DNA from: Anastatus disparis
Taxonomy: Eukaryota; Arthropoda; Insecta; Hymenoptera; Eupelmidae
Direction of reading: 5' to 3'
Length of the DNA: 64,000 nucleotides
Assembly (NCBI GenBank): GCA_017163975.1
Contig: JAFFSR010000016.1
Coordinates: forward strand, 143,501 to 207,500
Below are positions 1-11,055 of the stretch, piece after piece. Positions within the stretch are counted from its first letter, which is position 1; the number at the start of each line of letters is the position of its first letter. The translations under genes were made by a program, and so were the position numbers. A model generated the notes under the pieces. That model did no database searches and was not told the DNA's origin. It saw only the letters and a program-made list of their open reading frames with translations.

Positions 1-168
1 ACATTAAGGAACTATAGTTGATATTATATCTATTTTTTACTGTATTCTTTATGAGATACATATTTAATTAAAAATTTCTAAAAACTTGGCAGAAGGGCCA
101 TTAGCTTCTAACAACTTATATTTGAGAATTTTCTGCCATCAGCTTCAAAATTATTTATGTGTTTTTAA

Positions 169-672
169 AACTATGCATTCTTTATTTAATTGCGCTATCA
201 TTTTATTTTTAAGAGCTTCACAAACATATTAAATTTTACTAAATATCTACAAAATAACTTGCAAGGCCCATAGATTAATATTTTTTTGGTGAAATGCTTA
301 ATGTTAATGTGTACTGGTTTATAATTTAATTGCTAGCTAATTCACGTGTGTTAAATAACAGTTTAAAATATAAATTTAAATACATATACATTCAAAGATA
401 AATAACAAAAATACATCCTATTACAATAAATAAAAATCTATTTTGTGCTCAAAAATTATTTTTTTTTATATGTGATGTTATGTAATGCAGAGAATTCAAT
501 ATTCTTAGTTTTCTTTCACTTATTTTTACTATAAAAACTTTAAAATTATCAACTACACCATAAACTATTAATCTACGGGCCTGGCAAGTTATTTTGTAGA
601 TATTTAGTGAAATTTAATATGTTTTAAAGCTCTTGAAAATAAAATGATAGCGCAATCAAATAGAGAATGCAT
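169..672. repeat. AT-rich palindromic (foldback) repeat
   Basis: The stretch at about 169-290 recurs in reverse complement at about 560-672. Both carry a gcgctatcattttattttt-type core and a segment reading ctacaaaataacttg or its complement. The roughly 270-base centre is AT-rich with no ORF. It looks like a MITE or foldback element. The outer boundaries are approximate and I could not define a target-site duplication. Confidence 0.6.
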
Positions 673-711
673 AATTTGATATATATGATATATATTTAAT
701 ATATATTTAAT

Positions 712-1008
712 AACATCATCCACGAGAAAACACATCTAGTATTATCATTGGAAATATATAAATTTTTGTCACTTCCTAAAGATGATGTCCAGGTGACCTA
801 GACGACCTCCAGGTCGACGAAACCTCATTCTCGAGAAAGTGAATCTGGTATTATAATTTAAAATTTTTTGTCACTTCCTGGAGATGATGCCCAGGTGGCC
901 AGGATGGCCTCCAGGATCACGAAACATAATCCACGAGGAAACACATCTAGTATTATCATTGGAAATATATAAATTTTTGTCACTTCCTATAGAGTCCAGG
1001 TGACCTAG
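712..1008. repeat. Tandem repeat, about 108-bp unit, 2.7 copies
   Basis: Units begin near 714, 822 and 929 with the pattern atccacgagraaacacatctag. Each continues into a segment ending ttttgtcacttcct and then a short GC-richer piece with ccaggtgacctagacg. The middle unit is the most diverged. No coding potential is visible. The GC-richer motif stands out against the AT-rich surroundings. Confidence 0.6.
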
Positions 1009-1238
1009 ACGCTACCGCACCTCTTGATAAGAAATGATAATTATTTAAAAGTAATAATACTATGAAAAATTTAATAGTGTTAATGATATTAAATAGAACA
1101 TTAATTAACAACATGCTTCAAGAAAAAAATTCATTTTTGATTTATTCATAAAATTACAAGTTTTGCTCATTTTTCTCATATATAAGTTATTTATTTTTAT
1201 TGCTATTTATAAATTTTTGTTAAATAAATTTTTCAAAT

Positions 1239-1627
1239 TTAAGAAGAGGTCACGTATCTCTGTCCTTTTCTAATCAAAGAAATGATTTTTTGACAAAAGC
1301 TAATAACTTTATCAAAAAATGAAGAGAAAGCCGCATCTTGTATCAAAAAAAGCAATATTTTCTTTGATAAGAAAAAGTTAATTTTATTGCTTCGTTTTCA
1401 AGAAAACCTTGGAAAACCAAATTGTCTACCCTAACCTCTATGATTTAAGTTTTTCAAGTTTTTCTTGAAAACGAAGCAATAAAATTATGTCTTTCTTATT
1501 GAAGAAAATATTGATTTTTTTATTACGAGATGCGGCTTTTTCTTCACTTTTTTCTAAAGTTATTAGTTTCTGTAAAAAACTCAATTCTTTGATTAGAAAC
1601 GAACAGAGATACGTGACCTCTTCTTAA
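1239..1627. mobile_element. TTAA-flanked palindromic MITE, family A copy 1
   Basis: The element is bounded by TTAA at 1239-1242 and 1624-1627. Ends read GAAGAGGTCACG and CGTGACCTCTTC. It is a near-complete palindrome about 380 bp long with ttttctaatcaaagaaatga-type arms. Three further copies lie at 17590, 57613 and 59608. TTAA target duplication is the hallmark of the piggyBac superfamily (also Kolobok), so this is probably a non-autonomous relative. No transposase is encoded. Confidence 0.8.
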
Positions 1628-2269
1628 TATATTAACGTCTTAGTCAGAATAATTTAAACATGAAATAATTGTCCTGAGACAATTGAGTTCTACAGGGTAC
1701 TACTACTTATTTTCAATTAATTTTCTTGTAATTTCCATTAGATTTCGGTAGCAATTTTGTCGGCCGCATATTCTAGTGTACTCTACATTTTATTGAAAAC
1801 AGAAAAAATCCCAGATTGGACATATGGTAATTACAAAACCATACCACGTAACAATGACATGTTCCGATTGTCGGACTGAAAAAAATCTGCAGAAAATTTG
1901 TCGGACATTATGATCTTATGGTTTCATAATTAATTATCAAGCAATCCTATAAGAATTGACTATGTGGTCATCGCATAACATAACCCGGCCCTATCGACAT
2001 AATTCAAATGGTAGACTCATCTAACGCAGAATTATTTTTGTCGGCCATACATTATTTGATTTTTGTTATAAAAATATCTTTTAGTTCCTTGTAAAAAAAA
2101 GTATGTGATCATTGCATAACAATACATCGTCAAATTGACATGTTTAATAATTAATTATTAAAAAACGCAGCGGTTTCGAGAGTTTTTGTAGATGAAAAGT
2201 TTGGTAGACTCGACAAGATGAAGCTGCTTACAAAGTTCTAAGTATGTGATAATCATTTTTGAAAAAGGG
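1628..2269. other. Unassigned AT-rich DNA
   Basis: There is no ORF of note and no clear repeat. Two short stretches with tcggccgcat and tgtcggac-type motifs recur loosely at 1755-2045. Nothing else is identifiable. Confidence 0.4.
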
Positions 2270-3795
2270 TTCTGTACTGCGGACTATATAGTTGTAATCA
2301 ATGTCAACAAATCTAAAATTTAAATTTTGGTCCATAATTCAATTTATTTATATATATTAATAAAATTACGAATAAATGATTCTACACTACATCTACAAAA
2401 CAATCGTTATCTGAAGCATGCTATTATGCTGCCGTCCAAAGTGTAAAAGTGGTTAACTACATTAGAATCCCATTGGAGTTAAGGTTTTCTTACTTCGGAC
2501 GGCAGTATGGATTATGGTTTTAAACTATATTCGAGCGTAATTATACTTGGCGATTGAATAATAATAGAAACAAATTTTTTACGAAGATTTGGACGTTATT
2601 GATAAGTAATAGTTAAGATACTAGTCACTACAATTATGCATATCGCCTTTTACACTCGAGAAGTCCATTACTTTTCAGTGAGGTCAGGAGCGATGCCGTT
2701 GGTATACAAAGGTTTATTCAGAATTTGTGTATTCACAAATTGAGATACTTATTTCATATCGCAAACGAAATCATGTATACGAGGCTCGGGGTCAGTTCAC
2801 TGATTAATGACAGTTTTTCTAATCAATAGGTAGTGTCGTTCTATGACGCACGCTGCATCTGATTTAGATTTACGGCATAACACGTCTTACCAATTGTTAC
2901 ACAATTTGCATGTCACCGTGAAAACAGTTGCAGCTTTATTTATGTCTTCGAACATTATGACAAACTACCTTCAATGAACTGACAGTGACTTAGTACTAAA
3001 TATCTTTTGTTTATCATACTGATAAATGACTTTTACATATTATTTACAATAGCGTTTTACAGATTCAAATAATATAGGGTTTTCTTGACTCAAGAATTAT
3101 TGATTTTACTTTTATTTTAGAATATAATCGCCATCTTATTGCTTGTTTTCCTAATTTAGTCGTAAATCTACCGTAATCTGAAAAATTTTTAAATCGTGTT
3201 CGAATATAATTTCAAACTATGATAAATAATCATATTTATACAGACTATCACATAGTTTTCATAATAAGAATTATATTTGCATGCAATTTAAGTCCAAACA
3301 GTAAAAGTAAGATGATAAATTAATCTTATTATTATGCTATTTGTCAAGAGCAAGTCGGAGCAGATTCGATACCAACCGAGAATTGAACATCCGTTGTTTA
3401 ATTTTCTCCTACTAAACATAATAGAATGAATTAAAATTTTATATACATTTACGAAATTCATTTCTCTAATGCACTTACCAAAATAATTGAAGAAAATTTT
3501 GAAAATTAAAAAATTTTATACTACAACTGTTTATTAAACTGTAAGTACGGTTACTCACTTTTTGCTCAAAATATGATGAATATTATGAAAAAAACATCTA
3601 TTATACAATCATGTATGTATGAAAAATTGCGCTCGATAACAATTTTATTTGAAAACAGTATAATTATATTATTTATGATTAAATAACATTTTTACTCCTC
3701 GGTCGGTAACCACATTTGTTCCAGCTTACTCTTGAAGATAAGGTTTAGACCTTTTTTACGTATCAAAAGTAGCTAAATAAGTAATTTCGTTTATT
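2270..3795. repeat. Outer part of left arm of a large inverted repeat
   Basis: The sequence is found in reverse complement at about 33170-34240. Landmarks include agaagtccattacttttcagtg (2658-2680) matching the complement near 33910-33930, and the segment that begins caatgtcaacaaat near 2300 matching 34200-34220. The arm is interrupted at 3796 by the Polinton and resumes at 21997. It contains no ORF. The arm appears to be repeat-derived, since parts recur elsewhere in the window. Confidence 0.75.
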
Positions 3796-4246
3796 AGGTA
3801 AACTAGAGGGGTTCTAGCCCAGGGGAATTCAAGCCCAGGGGGGGTTGTAGCCCAGGGGGATTTGAGCGCAATATTTTTTTTAACATTTTTTAATTTTTTA
3901 ACTATATATGTATTGTTATTTCGAACGCAGAATTTTTTGTAACTTTTTTAACTGTATATGTATAACAAGTATATATTTACATATACTTGCATATGCAACG
4001 ATGTACTTGCATATACAATGATGTACTTGCATATATATCGATATACTTTTATATATATCGATATGTTTTGATATATAACGATATACTTGCGTATATAACG
4101 ATATACTTTCATGTATATAACGATATACTTTGATATATAAGGATATACTTGCATATATATATAATGATATACTTTGATATATAACGATATACTTTCATAT
4201 ATATACCGATATAATTTTATATATATGAAGATATACTTTGATATAT
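3796..4246. repeat. Polinton left terminal inverted repeat (outer part)
   Basis: 3796-3980 pairs with the complement of 21819-21996, sharing gggttctagcccaggg and a repeated ttatttcgaRcgca motif. 3980-4246 is a degenerate AT satellite of the form gatatacttKnatatataacgatatac, pairing with the complement of 20400-20495. The internal gggttctagcccaggggg-like motif is itself repeated three times at 3810-3862. The repeat is cut by a candidate LTR at 4247 and its satellite resumes at 6721. Confidence 0.8.
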
Positions 4247-4826
4247 TGCGATGTGAGAATTTAGCTATACTTAAATGTTCAATAAACAAATTATTAATTA
4301 ATTTAATATAACGTTTCCCGTCCCCGCATGCAAAATTCGGTCTGTCGAAAAGAAAGAATCTTTAATTTATTAGAGAGCGCCAGACAGACCTCCAGCTGAC
4401 TCGTCGGCAGCATGAATCTCGGGCTGTCTTGGCTCGAGAAGTAGGCGACCCCTGGTGTCAAATTTATTAAGCTGAAAGTTGGAGAGGTGTACACACACGA
4501 CAAAAAAAATGAATCTTACTTATATAACACTCGAAGTTTTAAGTTTAGAATTTCACTTTTATTCAATAACACAAAAAAAAATTTTAATATTTCTATGAAC
4601 ACTTTGCTTATTAACTTAATCTATGAAATTAATTTTTATCGCGCACACTCATAACCCATTCACATCTCTTAACTTAAATCTGATAAATTTTAATTCTAAT
4701 TAATTAAATTGTCTGTTAATTTAATTATAATAATTAAATAAGAAAAGAATGAAATTTACGTTCTGGTCGGCGTAAGCGACTTCGCTCTTCTTTATTCAAC
4801 AAGATGGCTGCCAAGAGCCCGTACGC

Positions 4827-4879
<53 letters not shown>

Positions 4880-6720
4880 CAAATTACTCTGTACCTACGT
4901 GTCTATCGGTCTTATCAGATTCAATTACTGGTCAAAGAAGAAAAAACAATCGGAAAAAAAAATAATTTCCTAGACAATTACTTAGGTTTACTAATTAATT
5001 ATTTTGAATGTACGGTCAACGAAACCGTTAGACACGTGGTCGATTTCACACTCCTGCACTCTCGAAATTTTATTACATATCCTTTAAAATAAATTTAATA
5101 TTTAAATTTTGATTTCTGACAATCTTAAAATTTAATTCTCAATTTACTTTAAATTTCTAGTTAACGCAGACTAGTTTCAAGAGAATCTAATTTAACAAGA
5201 TGACCGCTGAGGCCCGTGTCATGAAATGTTTTACGTAACACGCACCACTGTGTTCATCAATCTCAATTATAAATTATATGCCGGTCACTTTAAGAAATTT
5301 AATTCTGAAATTTTTAAATATAATCAAAATCAAAAAGAATTTAGCCGGTCAACGAAATCGTTGAACACTCGGTCACCGTTTATCTCCCTTTCTCGGTTTA
5401 CAAACAAAAAAAAACTTTTACAATAAATCTTTACCAATTATAATCAAATTTCACAACAGTTAATTATTCTAATTTTTCTATTTAACGTAGTCACAATCAC
5501 CTTAATTTTATGTAACACGCCCGCACTGAATCTACAATTTTTAGTCGTCGAGAGCCGATAATTCACAATAATCTTAGTTAATTCGGACTACAGTCCACTC
5601 ACCGTTGTAGAAGTCGTTGACGAGACAAAGGGAAGCTGGTCGACAATATCGGCAATGGCGGTTAGACTGGCTCACTTTTTCTCTCTCTCTTTCTCTCGCT
5701 GTGTCTGACCAGCTAGTCGACGCCGGCTGCAAGGAACCGCAAAGGAATCAGGTCGATGAAATCCCCCTCTGGAAATCTCTATCGTCACAGTCGACTCTGC
5801 TATTCTCTCAGCACGCTGCAGGTCTCTGTACAGCTCCAAGACAACGCACGAAAAATCTCAAGACTGGAATATCCTATAAGCGAGTCAAAAACTCCAACAC
5901 GGCACGAGGACAGCAACCGAGTGAGTTGCACGATGGTCGCTTCCTTCGTCTCAAGTCCTCTCCCTTCTTCTTTACTATCTTCTGTCTTCTTCTATGTTCT
6001 TCTTATCCAATCAATAATTACTTTTCTAATTTCTTGTTTTTTCATTGGTTGATCTCGTTTCTGGTCTTCGAACGCAAGTCTTTGACATGCGCGCCACCTT
6101 TAATAAGAGAGATTCAAGTCTTTTTGTATGCTCTTTCTTCGCTTCCTCTTTTATCTCTTTCGTATATGTAAATTTTGAGAGAGAGAGAGTACATACATGT
6201 AAAGGCGATCTGTATCTATAGATATACTATACGTGTACGTCTACAACGTACATCTCCTTAAGCGAAGAGAAAGAACTGGTGACATCCCCTCTCTACGTTT
6301 TTCTCATCTCTCTCTATTATATCTTTTCTCTTTCTTTGTGCTGTGCGCGAAAAAACAGCGCGCCATCATTTCAAATTTATTCTTCTAGCATGCTGATCTT
6401 CCTATCTCTTTTCTTCTTTTTGTCTCTTAAGTCTCCCTCTCTTTCTACAACTTTACTTTACCTGCGGTCTACGTTGGCAGTATTATAGCTCACACACACG
6501 GTCTGTGAATGTGTGCGTAATGGCTGTTGCGCGTCGTTCTCCTCGTGTGCCGGGAATTTTAAACAAATAAGAAGAAATCTCTTTATTAATAACTTTATTT
6601 AATTTATTAAAGATGCGCCCGGGTCGGTAAGTGCACCGATGGTGTGTTTGAGTATGCGTGCGTAGTAGTAAGAATTTTTAATTGTTACAAAAAAATTTTA
6701 TTAGGACGAACCACGTCACA
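4247..6720 (+). mobile_element. Candidate long solo LTR inserted in the left Polinton TIR
   Basis: The segment begins TGCGATGTGAG and ends CACGTCACA, giving TG...CA ends, and is bordered by ATAT at 4243-4246 and 6721-6724. TIR-like gatatacttt satellite continues on both sides, so it is an insertion. Its base composition is less AT-rich than the surroundings, with a (CT)n tract and internal partial repeats (ggtcaacgaaaycgtt at 5015 and 5347). Open frames inside (for example 5617-6171) are low-complexity and lack recognisable domains. LTR identity is inferred from ends and duplication only; strand is uncertain. It could also be another kind of insertion. Confidence 0.45.
4831..4876. repeat. (CT)n microsatellite
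   Basis: An uninterrupted run of alternating C and T lies within the candidate LTR. Confidence 0.95.
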
Positions 6721-6829
6721 ATATAAAGATATACTTTTATATATGTTTGCGTATATGTACACATGAACTTTACATTTTTGTTAATCAATAGTTTACCTTA
6801 AATATCTCATTCTAAAAATGTTTTTGATC

Positions 6830-6991
6830 TTATTTCAATTTTTTATATTTGATATATTTGGCTGGTCTTTGAGGATTGTATTTTTCATAGTACTCTTTCC
6901 AGGTATTATTTTTCTTCTTCTTCTCATTGTTAAAAGTATAAAGAAGTGGAGTATATTCTGAACGATCAGGGGTACTTGAACTTTGGCCCAT
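6830..6991 (-). CDS. Small basic Polinton protein, 53 aa
   Basis: An intact 53-codon frame starts MGQSSSTPDRSEYTPLLY and ends with a lysine-rich tail (PAKYIKYKKLK). A run of four lysines (EKKKKNN) sits mid-protein. I chose this ATG because a TATA box (CTATAAATA on the minus strand, 7025-7032) lies 34 bases upstream, the same layout as other genes of the element. It is the last gene of the minus-strand block, after the accessory gene at 7111-7613. No domain is recognised. A basic, Ser/Thr-led small protein next to the capsid genes suggests a virion or DNA-binding role, but that is inference. Absence of stops in so short a frame is weak evidence of constraint. Confidence 0.55.
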   Translation of the reverse strand: MGQSSSTPDRSEYTPLLYTFNNEKKKKNNTWKEYYEKYNPQRPAKYIKYKKLK

Positions 6992-7024
6992 GATGAAATA
7001 AATGTTGTCTATGGTATGTGTCCA

Positions 7025-7032
7025 TATTTATA
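7025..7032 (-). promoter_or_regulatory. TATA box for the 53-aa gene
   Basis: The minus strand reads CTATAAATA 34 bases before the ATG at 6991. A transcript starting about 25-30 bases downstream would have a leader of only a few bases. The box lies just downstream (minus strand) of the hairpin at 7039-7066. Confidence 0.5.
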
Positions 7033-7038
7033 GGAAGT

Positions 7039-7066
7039 GATGAGAGCCCCAACCATCGCTCTCATC
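7039..7066. other. Conserved hairpin, copy 1
   Basis: GATGAGAGC and GCTCTCATC form a perfect 9-bp stem around a 10-base loop, CCCAACCATC. A second copy at 14101-14128 has GATGGGAGC and GCTCCCATC, a compensatory change at one stem position. Similar flanks (gaagt upstream, then tgtRagRtacaacca downstream) make the conserved unit about 45 bp. It lies between two minus-strand genes. Function is unknown; a processing or terminator/promoter element is possible. Confidence 0.6.
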
Positions 7067-7110
7067 TGTAAGATACAACCACCTTATATTATCTCTTCTT
7101 TTGACTTCCT

Positions 7111-7613
7111 TTACTCGCATTCCATAGCTAAATTTTCCAGTGGTACTCGACTCTCATTGAAATATTTTTTTATGAGTCTGACGTTGCGAAGAGCACAACA
7201 AGGTTTATACATTTTATCGTGGTGGGGCAATTGGTCACTAGCTTTATCTTATCCAATGGTGGATAACCCATCTCTGTGACATCAGTAACGTTGAATTTAA
7301 AGCGCTCTAGCCACTTTTTCTTTATGCTACCCATTACTAAAATTTTGCTAGCATCTTGTAAAGCTTCTTTAAGAATATTTGCTATTTTGGTGCAGGAAAT
7401 CGTACCAGAATAATAGCACAATCCATGATGATATTCTTTGAACCATGTATTTTGAACTTTATATTTTTCTGTAAGTCTTTGCTAAGAAAATAATTCTTTG
7501 AAGAGTAATGCTAGAGGTTCGAAATCATCGTTTAGTGGAACTATAGCTAGCTCTTTGAGGACATAGTCATCACCGGGCTGCTTGAAGCCTTGCATATCGA
7601 CCAAGTACTTCAT
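7111..7613 (-). pseudogene. Conserved Polinton accessory protein (broken)
   Basis: The frame starts MKYLVDMQGFKQP and runs through an LKELAIVPL motif, then YHHGLCYYSGTI, and near the end CCALRNVRLIKKYF. I recognise this as a conserved protein of arthropod Polintons of unknown function; the N-terminal VDMQGFK segment is its most distinctive mark. One in-frame TAG lies after FKELFS. A frameshift near 7230 is needed to reach the C-terminal cysteine-containing segment and the stop at 7111. It follows the major capsid gene on the same strand by 54 bases. The VDMQGF segment vaguely resembles a nuclease acidic motif, but I would not assign an activity. Confidence 0.6.
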
Positions 7614-7667
7614 CCTGAATAACTCTCTTGAGCGTGAACATGTAATTTATAACAGATCCCCCACCAT

Positions 7668-8891
7668 TCAGACAAGTTTTCTCACATCACCGCTCACAGG
7701 GCTATACTCTACAATACGATCGTATATGATCAAACAATAAGCTGATGTTCCAGGAAGAACATTAGTTCTTGTTTCGAACTCCAAGCGAACATCTACCGGA
7801 GCACTTTTTAGAGACTCATTTTGTTTCGAGAAGTCAATTACAATCAGAGGAATGTGTTCAATAAATTGTTGCTTTTTTAATAGCGGCTCCATATCCTTAT
7901 CATAGTAAGCATGCTCAAAATTAGCATACATATCGTATAGAACTGCAAACTGATTATGGGTGATATCTAAATTCAGATTTCTATGTAATACTCAGAATTC
8001 AAAAACAGCTTTACATTACTTAAATTGCAATGATCAAAACGACCCACATTACTTGTCTTTTGATTTTTTTGACTCGTTTGAAAGCCTAATATGACGAAAC
8101 GTGGCTTTTCCAACTGATTGGAAGTTTTAACAGTCCAAACATGTTTTGATGTAGTTAGAAGTAGAGGATACTCGTACAAATTCCAACTGCGGAAACTCAT
8201 AGCAATAGGTTTTTCTTTGCCAATATGATTAAGTTGCTGAAGTTTATGAGTATTCGATAACATTATGTAAGGCATAAGCCATTCTATTCTTTGCAAATCA
8301 ATCTTGAAATCTTCGTATCTATTTTCATGATGCGTCTGAACTACTGCATTTAAATCATTCCTCGATCTTGTCAATATAAGTTCATGTTTTACATTGACTA
8401 CAATTTTACGATAGTCTTCGGCAAAACCAAGAATCATACTCAGAGGAATTGATAAGTCAAAGTAACCTGCTTCATTATTTATTTTATGATTCTCCTCTAC
8501 AATCAACCCATCCAGCATTCTCGAGAATTGATTCTTGACTAGGATAGACGGAAAGCCATCCTTTCATGAGTGTAGTTAAACCAACATTTTTACATTTATC
8601 GATCTCTACAGCATTGATTTCGTAGCGAATTTCTTCAAACATATGACAGATGGCGTTATTGACTAGCACTGTATTGGTTGGAGCAGTTTCGTCAGCTTTC
8701 ACAAGTCTACCACGAATATGCAGTGAACTGCGCGATGGAAGAAGACATAAATCTTGATATTGAATAGATATACGAATCTCATCACTATTATTGAATGAAG
8801 ACGTAGAATAAGGCTGATGAGTGTGTACTTCATAATGTTCGAAAAATTCATCGAACGTTACTCCCGACTGTATGCTCAGAATTCCTTCCAT
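7668..8891 (-). pseudogene. Polinton major capsid protein (hexon, double jelly-roll), broken
   Basis: The N-terminal portion (8891-8484) has a stretch with RSSLHIRGRLVKAD, NAICHMFEEIRYEIN and VGLTTLMKGWLSV, typical of arthropod Polinton double jelly-roll capsid proteins. The frame continues at 8518-7973 and 7931-7668, ending YDRIVEYSPVSGDVRKLV. Frameshifts occur near 8510 and 7975. Combined length, about 405 codons, is close to what I would expect for a full protein, so little is lost. It should self-assemble into an icosahedral shell in a functional element. It lies 31 bases downstream of the 51-aa gene. The two frameshifts abolish a full product. Confidence 0.8.
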
Positions 8892-8921
8892 ATTTTCGAA
8901 AACAGCAGAAGAATATACACG

Positions 8922-9077
8922 TTACTTTCCACTACGGATATTCAGCCCTAGACTTCTTAGAAACTGAATGTTTTGTCGTATTAACGCTTCCTTTGTCGTT
9001 CGACGACTAATGACTGGTCGGCATGTTGACTTACTTATATACCCTCTACCAACTTTAGTATTGTAGACAATACCCAT
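8922..9077 (-). CDS. Small basic Polinton protein, 51 aa
   Basis: An intact frame begins MGIVYNTKVGRGYISK and ends RQNIQFLRSLGLNIRSGK. It is rich in Arg and Lys and ends with an amphipathic segment. The ATG overlaps the penton stop codon as TAATG, and the major capsid start follows 31 bases after the stop. A TATATAAG lies within its own 5' coding part and could drive the capsid gene. The position between the two capsid genes and the basic character suggest a core or capsid-associated peptide, by loose analogy with adenoviral core peptides; this is inference. I recall similar short proteins in insect Polintons, so it is probably a real gene. Confidence 0.6.
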   Translation of the reverse strand: MGIVYNTKVGRGYISKSTCRPVISRRTTKEALIRQNIQFLRSLGLNIRSGK

Positions 9078-9763
9078 TATGCTTGTTTAAAATGTAATCT
9101 TATTGTTATTATTTCTCCTCAAAAATTAATCAAGTGTCCGTCTTGATCGACGATTCATACTTGAATGTGATCTATGCTCTTGAAGCTGATCAGAAGATAA
9201 ATGACTAGAGATGGAACTTCGATAATCTTACATCCCGGTGGAACTGCAGGAAAGAAATCGTGTATGGTATGCACTCGTTTATCGTTTATATACGCACCAG
9301 AGGTTATGTTGCACTTGACTCGAAGTGCGTTAACTTTCAAAATGGCTACAGGTAAATCAGAATCGTGAGCGATTTTTTCTGGCAGAATACGTTCAGTAAA
9401 ACCCAGTAATGAACCAATGGAATCTTTCGGTCGAAAATCAATGGGATGACTACAGGTTATAATGCAACGTAGCGCGCTATTATTTGGCTTTATATCAATT
9501 GAAATTTCTTTTGGTGCTAATGCCTCACGAAGATAATTTTTTATATCTTTTATTTCGTAACTTACAGTCGGTAATATAATTTCTTCCTCACCAACGTAGA
9601 ACTTGTTATTAGCACTATCAATATTAGGTATTAAGTTGAAGGTCGCAAGTCCAATTAAGCCAAAAACGTAGTTCTTATCGGATGAAAGTTCGATTGGTGC
9701 AAAATACTGAGCTTCGAGCACTGATGATGTACTAGAAAAGCTTAGCGTCAATGAATCTTTCAT
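9077..9763 (-). pseudogene. Polinton minor capsid (penton) protein, two nonsense codons
   Basis: The frame starts MKDSLTLSFSSTSSVLEAQ and contains KFYVGEEEIILP, a PIDFRPKDSIGSLLGF block and VHTIHDFFPAVPPG. These are conserved in arthropod Polinton pentons, the minor single jelly-roll capsid protein of the vertices. The total frame to the TAA at 9077 is 228 codons. It holds two TGA codons, at 9155-9157 and about 50 bases further on, both where CGA codons would be plausible (C to T change); downstream codons still read as family-like sequence. A TATA box (TTATATAA, 9808-9816) sits about 45 bases before the start, overlapping the end of the upstream protease frame. The next gene overlaps its stop. 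Confidence 0.75.
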
Positions 9764-9807
9764 GATTGTTCAATGGATAATGAGAGAGATAGCTAATTTG
9801 ACTTTCC

Positions 9808-9816
9808 TTATATAAG
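9808..9816 (-). promoter_or_regulatory. TATA box for the penton gene
   Basis: CTTATATAAGG on the minus strand lies about 45 bases upstream of the ATG at 9763 and within the tail of the protease frame, showing virus-like gene packing. Confidence 0.55.
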
Positions 9817-10963
9817 TTTTTTTTTACTCAAGAACATCTAACATAAATGACCACAATTAAATGTATCATAATCTTGATATCCCTCGTAGTTATATTTGAC
9901 TTCAACAACTCGCAAATAAATCATTAAATCCCGTGGTGGCTGAAGGTCTTCGAAAGAATCAAAATAAACAGACACTTTCACCTCGCTTACGATAAGCTAC
10001 CTAATGTGTACCAGGACCATCAACATCATCAAGATTAACAATTGCAGATTCATGGTAATGCGGTCCGCTAAATGATAAAGCCTTTCGCATGAATACTCCT
10101 CGAAAATTCGGAATTTTTAATATCTTGGCATACTTTACGAGATCAAAGTCGGTCAAAGCTCTTTGCGGTAAACTTATTTCGAGGATCTTTTTTTTTAAAC
10201 TAGACTTCAGACGAAGACCAAGTCCTGTCTTGTAAGGTTTCAAATAAAGACCTTTACCTAGAGCTATTTCTTCCATCCTCTGATTATGCCTTTGTTTCTC
10301 CTCGAATTGTTTCTGAGCAGCTTTGGAATCATTAACTGCTTTAGTTATTACTGCGGTACCTCCTGCTAAACTACTAATTGCACCTAGACTAGCAAAAAGA
10401 GGAATAAGGAATGGTAAGAATCCTCAAACCTTAGATGGAATTGATAGTCTGCGTGGTACTTGGATTTTATGCTTACCCCCAGCTTTCCTCACAGCACTTC
10501 GAGCACCCTCTAAGTCAGAGAGGATAGCTTTACGAGCACACTTACTAGGTTTCATAGATCTGGAAGTTGCTTTTATTATTTTGTTAAGAGTAACAATGAG
10601 AGTCTTCATTTTTGCCCCCATTCCAAGCTTAGATTTTATTTTCATACTGTTTGCAATAGCGAATGCAGCTGCTTTTTCACCAATACCAGCGTCTTTCGAT
10701 GATAGCCTTCGCCAGGCTTTTTCTCCTAGAACTTTATCAGCGATATTTCTCGCCTCTATATTTTCACGATTTTGTGAATAAGAAATATCGTGCCCCTTAC
10801 AGGCTTTGTCGAGAAGATTAATTCCTTGATCACCTCTAGCTAAATGTTGGGCTAATATCGTACCAGGTCCACAGTACTGATATTGCGGTAAATAAAGTTC
10901 TATTGGAAGGCTATTGATTATTTTATTAAGCAAACCACGACCGCGTCTACGATATACGATCAT
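9808..10963 (-). pseudogene. Fused PLA2-like / membrane / adenain-type protease gene, broken
   Basis: I take the start at 10963 (MIVYRRRGRGLLNK) because a TATA box lies about 38 bases upstream; an earlier ATG at 11047 would run through that box. Residues 31-35 (CGPGT) and KACKGHD at 53-59 form the calcium loop and His-Asp pair of a phospholipase A2-like domain, as in parvoviral VP1 and some Polintons. After an in-frame TGA at 10424 come a hydrophobic segment (GFLPFLIPLFASLG), an alpha-helical stretch and GLYLKPYK. The last part resembles the Polinton cysteine protease: RALTDFDLVKYAKILKIP, then GPGTH with the catalytic His, then after a stop and a frameshift YFDSF and NCGHLC with the catalytic Cys. 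A further TAG follows that Cys. Whether the two enzymes were one polypeptide or two is uncertain, since the frame is shared but no ATG context settles it. Confidence 0.75.
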
Positions 10964-11000
10964 AACACTTCGAAGGTCGAAGAGTAACTGATTCACAGGG

Positions 11001-11008
11001 TATATAAG
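11001..11008. promoter_or_regulatory. Probable bidirectional TATA box between divergent gene blocks
   Basis: TATATAAG reads as a TATA box on both strands (complement CTTATATA). It lies about 38 bases before the minus-strand start at 10963 and 48 bases before the plus-strand ATG at 11056. Only about 90 bases separate the two gene blocks, so one box may serve structural genes to the left and packaging/integration genes to the right. This is inferred from position only. Confidence 0.55.
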
Positions 11009-11055
11009 CGATGTATTTATACTTAATCGAGCAGTTGTAGTTTGCATCTGTTGAG

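Noticed and set aside
3948..4289. Open frame of Tyr/Ile repeats on minus
   Set aside because: It is a translation of the TA-rich TIR satellite and has no protein character. The same applies to frames at 20178-20538.
5617..6171. 184-codon frame inside the candidate LTR
   Set aside because: Ser/Leu-rich, driven by CT-rich sequence, with no domain and no stronger support than overlapping frames.
10323..10781. 152-codon frame on plus
   Set aside because: It is antisense to the PLA2-like gene, whose motifs are clear on minus.
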